From Oscillospiraceae bacterium (GTDB taxonomy: Bacteria > Bacillota > Clostridia > Oscillospirales > Oscillospiraceae): a stretch of DNA of 8,657 nt. Below the pieces are notes generated by a model. The model was not told where the DNA came from. It worked only from the letters and a program-made list of their open reading frames with translations, and did no database searches. This document shows positions 6,733-8,657 of this stretch, piece after piece; within the stretch, counting starts at the first letter, position 1, and each line of letters opens with the position of its first letter. The stretch covers positions 1 to 8,657 of the forward strand of contig JAFRAF010000158.1 in NCBI GenBank assembly GCA_017405545.1, given 5' to 3'. The translations under genes and the position numbers were made by a program.

Positions 6733-7350
6733 CTAAAGCTCCCTGTTGTTATATACCCGTATGGAAATCAGCCATGACAGGACGAACACAATCAGCACAG
6801 CCGCAATGAACAGAACAAAGGGAAAATCGCCCGTGTTCCCCATGGGCAGCGTGTCGGACTTGAACGAGAATGTGGCCAGGCCGGAAATAACGGCCACTAC
6901 TACGAGATATGCTATCCTTCCCTTTTCAGCCCCCAACTTGAATATAAAGGGCAATGAAAGTGCCGGGGCTATAAGGCTGACCCCCAGCATGCAGGCCGCG
7001 AAGACGGCTGTATCATTCATGCTTTCGCCGCCCCTGATCTTTACGACGGCATGAACTGCGCTCATCAGTATTACCATTACAGCGCTCAGCACCAGTCCGT
7101 AAATATATTTCACCGACACTATCTGTGACCTCCTGCAGGGCAGTCCGGCGCTGTACTGGGTCCATTTGAAGCTCTCATCATAGGACTGCAGGGACAGGGG
7201 CACCACACCCGCAAGCAGGCAGGGGAAGAACAGGAAGAAGTCACTGCCCTCGCCGAACAGAGCGACCGCTATGAATACCACTACCAGCAAAAGAATCGAC
7301 TTCATGTATTTGCCCGTCATATATATGTCTTTAAGCAGCAGACCCTTCAT
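6733..7350 (-). CDS. ABC-2 type transporter permease (ABC2_membrane_5 type)
   Basis: This 205-residue integral membrane protein has six hydrophobic segments at about 17-33, 37-55, 81-103, 114-137, 145-163 and 176-198. Between segments two and three it has the W-x2-Y-x3-LP-x2-R block (WTQYSAGLPCRR, 63-74) followed by KYIYG (81-85), which I associate with the small ABC2_membrane_5 permeases of Firmicutes. It should pair with the ATPase encoded just upstream; as only one permease gene is present it would probably act as a homodimer. The transported substrate cannot be told. The ATG at 7350-7348 lies one base after the ATPase stop (TGATATG), so translation is likely coupled. The ribosome site is only a G-run (GGGGG) about nine bases upstream, weaker than those of the neighbours. 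Confidence 0.85.
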   Translation of the reverse strand: MKGLLLKDIYMTGKYMKSILLLVVVFIAVALFGEGSDFFLFFPCLLAGVVPLSLQSYDESFKWTQYSAGLPCRRSQIVSVKYIYGLVLSAVMVILMSAVHAVVKIRGGESMNDTAVFAACMLGVSLIAPALSLPFIFKLGAEKGRIAYLVVVAVISGLATFSFKSDTLPMGNTGDFPFVLFIAAVLIVFVLSWLISIRVYNNREL

Positions 7351-7351
7351 A

Positions 7352-8194
7352 TCATTTTTCCCCCTTTACCGTAAAAATGAACAGCTGTTCTATGTCAATG
7401 GGATTTACGCTCAAACCCTCGGGCACAGCGTCCCGTCTGACCATGGCCTCAACTCCGTAGGATGACTCCCGCTTTCCCACTACCGCTCCCTCCGGCAGCG
7501 CCTTAAGCTCCTCCGGACGGCAGTGTATTAATCCGTAGCGCTCCCTGAGCAGGTCTTTCTCTTCACACAGCAGCAGTTTGCCCTCGTGCAGGAAGGCGAT
7601 GTAGTCGCAGAGCTTCTCCAGATCGCTGACTATATGGGATGAGATGAGTATGGAGTGCTCCTCGTCCCGGGTGTAATCCATGAAAATGTCCAGCACCTCA
7701 TCCCGGACCACTGGGTCAAGTCCGCTGGTGGCCTCGTCCAGTATCAGCAGCTTCGCCTCGTGAGACATGGCAACGGCTATGCCCAGCTTCATCTTGTTGC
7801 CCCTTGACAGCTCCTTGAACTGCCTGTCCACGGGGACGGACAGCCTGTGAAGATATGACCTGAACAATTCCCCGTCCCAGTTTTTATATACCCGGCTCAT
7901 TATCCTGTCCACCTGTGCGGCCTTCAGGCCGGCGGGTATGCCCACCTCGTCCAGGACGATGCCGATATCCTCCTTGATCAGATGCAGATCCTTTTTGTTG
8001 TCCCTGCCCAGGATGCTTATGCTTCCGCCGTCCCTTTTTATCATGTCGAGTATGAGCTTTATTATCGTGCTCTTGCCCGCTCCGTTTTCTCCGATAAGTC
8101 CCATGACACAGCCAGCGGGCAGCTCCAGATCTATGTGATCCAGCTCGAAGCCCCCGTAGGACTTGCACAGGCCGTGAATCTCCAGCGCATTCAT
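7352..8194 (-). CDS. ABC transporter ATP-binding protein
   Basis: This 280-residue ATPase powers the membrane partner encoded next. It shows Walker A GENGAGKST (35-43), the signature LSRGN (129-133, a variant of LSGGQ), Walker B LLILDE with catalytic Glu154, D-loop SGLD (157-160) and the switch His187 in LISSH. The usual Q-loop glutamine is absent: the region reads IGIVLDE (77-83), a form common in the YtrB/BcrA-like ATPases that pair with YtrA regulators. The C-terminal stretch past 215 is an accessory domain often seen in such exporters. ATG at 8194-8192 starts three bases after the GntR stop, with GGAGGG inside the end of the GntR gene. The gene is the second of the four-gene operon. Export of an antibiotic or lipid-like compound is plausible from family relatives but is not shown. 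Confidence 0.93.
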   Translation of the reverse strand: MNALEIHGLCKSYGGFELDHIDLELPAGCVMGLIGENGAGKSTIIKLILDMIKRDGGSISILGRDNKKDLHLIKEDIGIVLDEVGIPAGLKAAQVDRIMSRVYKNWDGELFRSYLHRLSVPVDRQFKELSRGNKMKLGIAVAMSHEAKLLILDEATSGLDPVVRDEVLDIFMDYTRDEEHSILISSHIVSDLEKLCDYIAFLHEGKLLLCEEKDLLRERYGLIHCRPEELKALPEGAVVGKRESSYGVEAMVRRDAVPEGLSVNPIDIEQLFIFTVKGEK

Positions 8195-8197
8195 GTT

Positions 8198-8569
8198 CTA
8201 TCCCTCCATAAAAATCTTAAGCATCTCGGCCGCTTCCGCGTATCCCAGATTGCATGATACGGCCAGCTTCGCTATCTCCTCCATGTGCTGCTCTATCCTC
8301 TTCAGATTGTCCTCCCGGAGAAGCTCCACGTTTTTGGGGGCCACAAAGCAGCCCTTGGCGCTTACTGTGTATATGAAGCCCTCCCGCTCCAGCTCGTCAT
8401 AGGCCCGCTTGGTGGTGATGACGCTTATGCGCAGGTCCTTGGCCAGATTCCTTATGGACGGAAGCGCCTCGTCCTCGTGGAGCTGCCCGCTGATTATCTG
8501 TGACTTTATCTGGGAGTATATCTGCTCGTATATGGGCATGCCGCTTTTGTTGTCTATGAAAATATCCAC
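8198..8569 (-). CDS. GntR-family regulator, YtrA subfamily
   Basis: This 123-residue protein has a GntR winged helix-turn-helix at about 10-78 (YEQIYSQIKSQIISGQL, LPSIRNLAKDL at 36-46, recognition helix at about 48-63) and a short two-helix tail of roughly 45 residues. The small tail without a large ligand domain is typical of the YtrA subfamily, which represses neighbouring ABC transporter genes and in Bacillus is released by some cell-wall antibiotics. The start is a GTG at 8569-8567 preceded by AGGAGGAGG; an ATG two bases earlier is out of frame and stops after five codons (MWIFS). The gene leads the operon with the ATPase, permease and HAD hydrolase. A 33-base inverted repeat in its promoter is the likely operator, so it probably represses its own operon. 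Confidence 0.92.
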   Translation of the reverse strand: MDIFIDNKSGMPIYEQIYSQIKSQIISGQLHEDEALPSIRNLAKDLRISVITTKRAYDELEREGFIYTVSAKGCFVAPKNVELLREDNLKRIEQHMEEIAKLAVSCNLGYAEAAEMLKIFMEG

Positions 8570-8586
8570 ATCCTGCCTCCTCCTAC

Positions 8587-8619
8587 GATATCTGTATATG
8601 TACAGTATATACAGATATC
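8587..8619. promoter_or_regulatory. 33-base inverted repeat, probable GntR/YtrA operator
   Basis: GATATCTGTATAT (8587-8599) and ATATACAGATATC (8607-8619) are perfect 13-base arms separated by seven bases. The repeat covers the -10 box, most of the spacer and the predicted transcription start of the GntR operon, so bound repressor would block transcription. YtrA-type regulators are dimers that bind inverted repeats at their own promoters. That this protein binds here is inferred from position and symmetry. The arms are longer than a typical single half-site, so two overlapping dimers are possible. Confidence 0.75.
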
Positions 8620-8631
8620 ACAGTTTGTCAA
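8604..8631 (-). promoter_or_regulatory. Sigma-A promoter of the GntR/ABC/HAD operon
   Basis: On the minus strand TTGACA (8631-8626, perfect) and TATACT (8609-8604, five of six) are 16 bases apart. The AT-rich stretch immediately upstream (about 8635-8652) with runs of A and T resembles an UP element. The predicted start is near 8597, inside the inverted repeat, leaving a leader of about 28 bases. Confidence 0.8.
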
Positions 8632-8657
8632 GAGTAAAATTAAAAATATTTAACCCG

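Noticed and set aside
6201..6809. A 202-codon plus-strand open frame opposite the HAD gene
   Set aside because: No ribosome site or family features; it crosses the HAD start and the permease end, both of which are well supported on the minus strand.
8587..8619. The long inverted repeat as a recombination or attachment site, or a terminator
   Set aside because: There is no integrase or mobile gene nearby, no T run follows, and the repeat overlies a promoter, so an operator is the simpler reading.

Overview
The window looks like chromosomal DNA of an anaerobic Firmicute, most likely a fairly GC-rich clostridium of the Oscillospirales type. The reasons are AGGAGG ribosome binding sites before most genes, consensus sigma-A promoters, a radical SAM activase-like protein of the PflX family, an SLH-anchored surface protein with the Cys/Trp-rich SLH style common in Oscillospiraceae, and a YtrA-type GntR/ABC operon. 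Isoleucine is often encoded by ATA despite the GC-rich background. The genus is an inference; there is no rRNA or other marker gene. I found no tRNA, rRNA, CRISPR array, insertion sequence or prophage gene.

Layout. Positions 1-4436 are read on the plus strand: a possible tail of an upstream gene (1-84), an alpha-phosphohexomutase (71-1798), a radical SAM protein starting inside the mutase stop codon (1798-2670), a probable terminator (2672-2716), then a secreted SH3b/SLH cell-surface protein (2769-4436). A strong two-way hairpin terminator (4464-4497) closes this half. Positions 4539-8569 are read on the minus strand as two self-contained regulated units. The first is a TetR-family repressor followed, with an ATGA overlap, by a CPBP (CAAX-type) membrane protease. 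The second is a four-gene run: YtrA-type GntR repressor, ABC ATPase, ABC-2 permease and HAD hydrolase, ending in a rho-independent terminator (6005-6038).

How the genes work together. The mutase interconverts hexose 1- and 6-phosphates, which feeds envelope polymer synthesis. The surface protein probably binds a cell-wall polymer through its SLH repeats, although no polymer gene is visible here. Both minus-strand units have the same design: a GTG-started repressor is the first gene, its promoter has a perfect TTGACA -35 box, and a palindrome covers the start-of-transcription area. This predicts autorepression relieved by a ligand or envelope stress. In related bacteria YtrA-type ABC operons respond to cell-wall-active antibiotics, so a stress or export role is plausible but not shown by the sequence. 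The most interesting points are the two operator/promoter arrangements, the protease coupled to a TetR regulator, and the HAD hydrolase with a DxTGT motif attached to the ABC operon.
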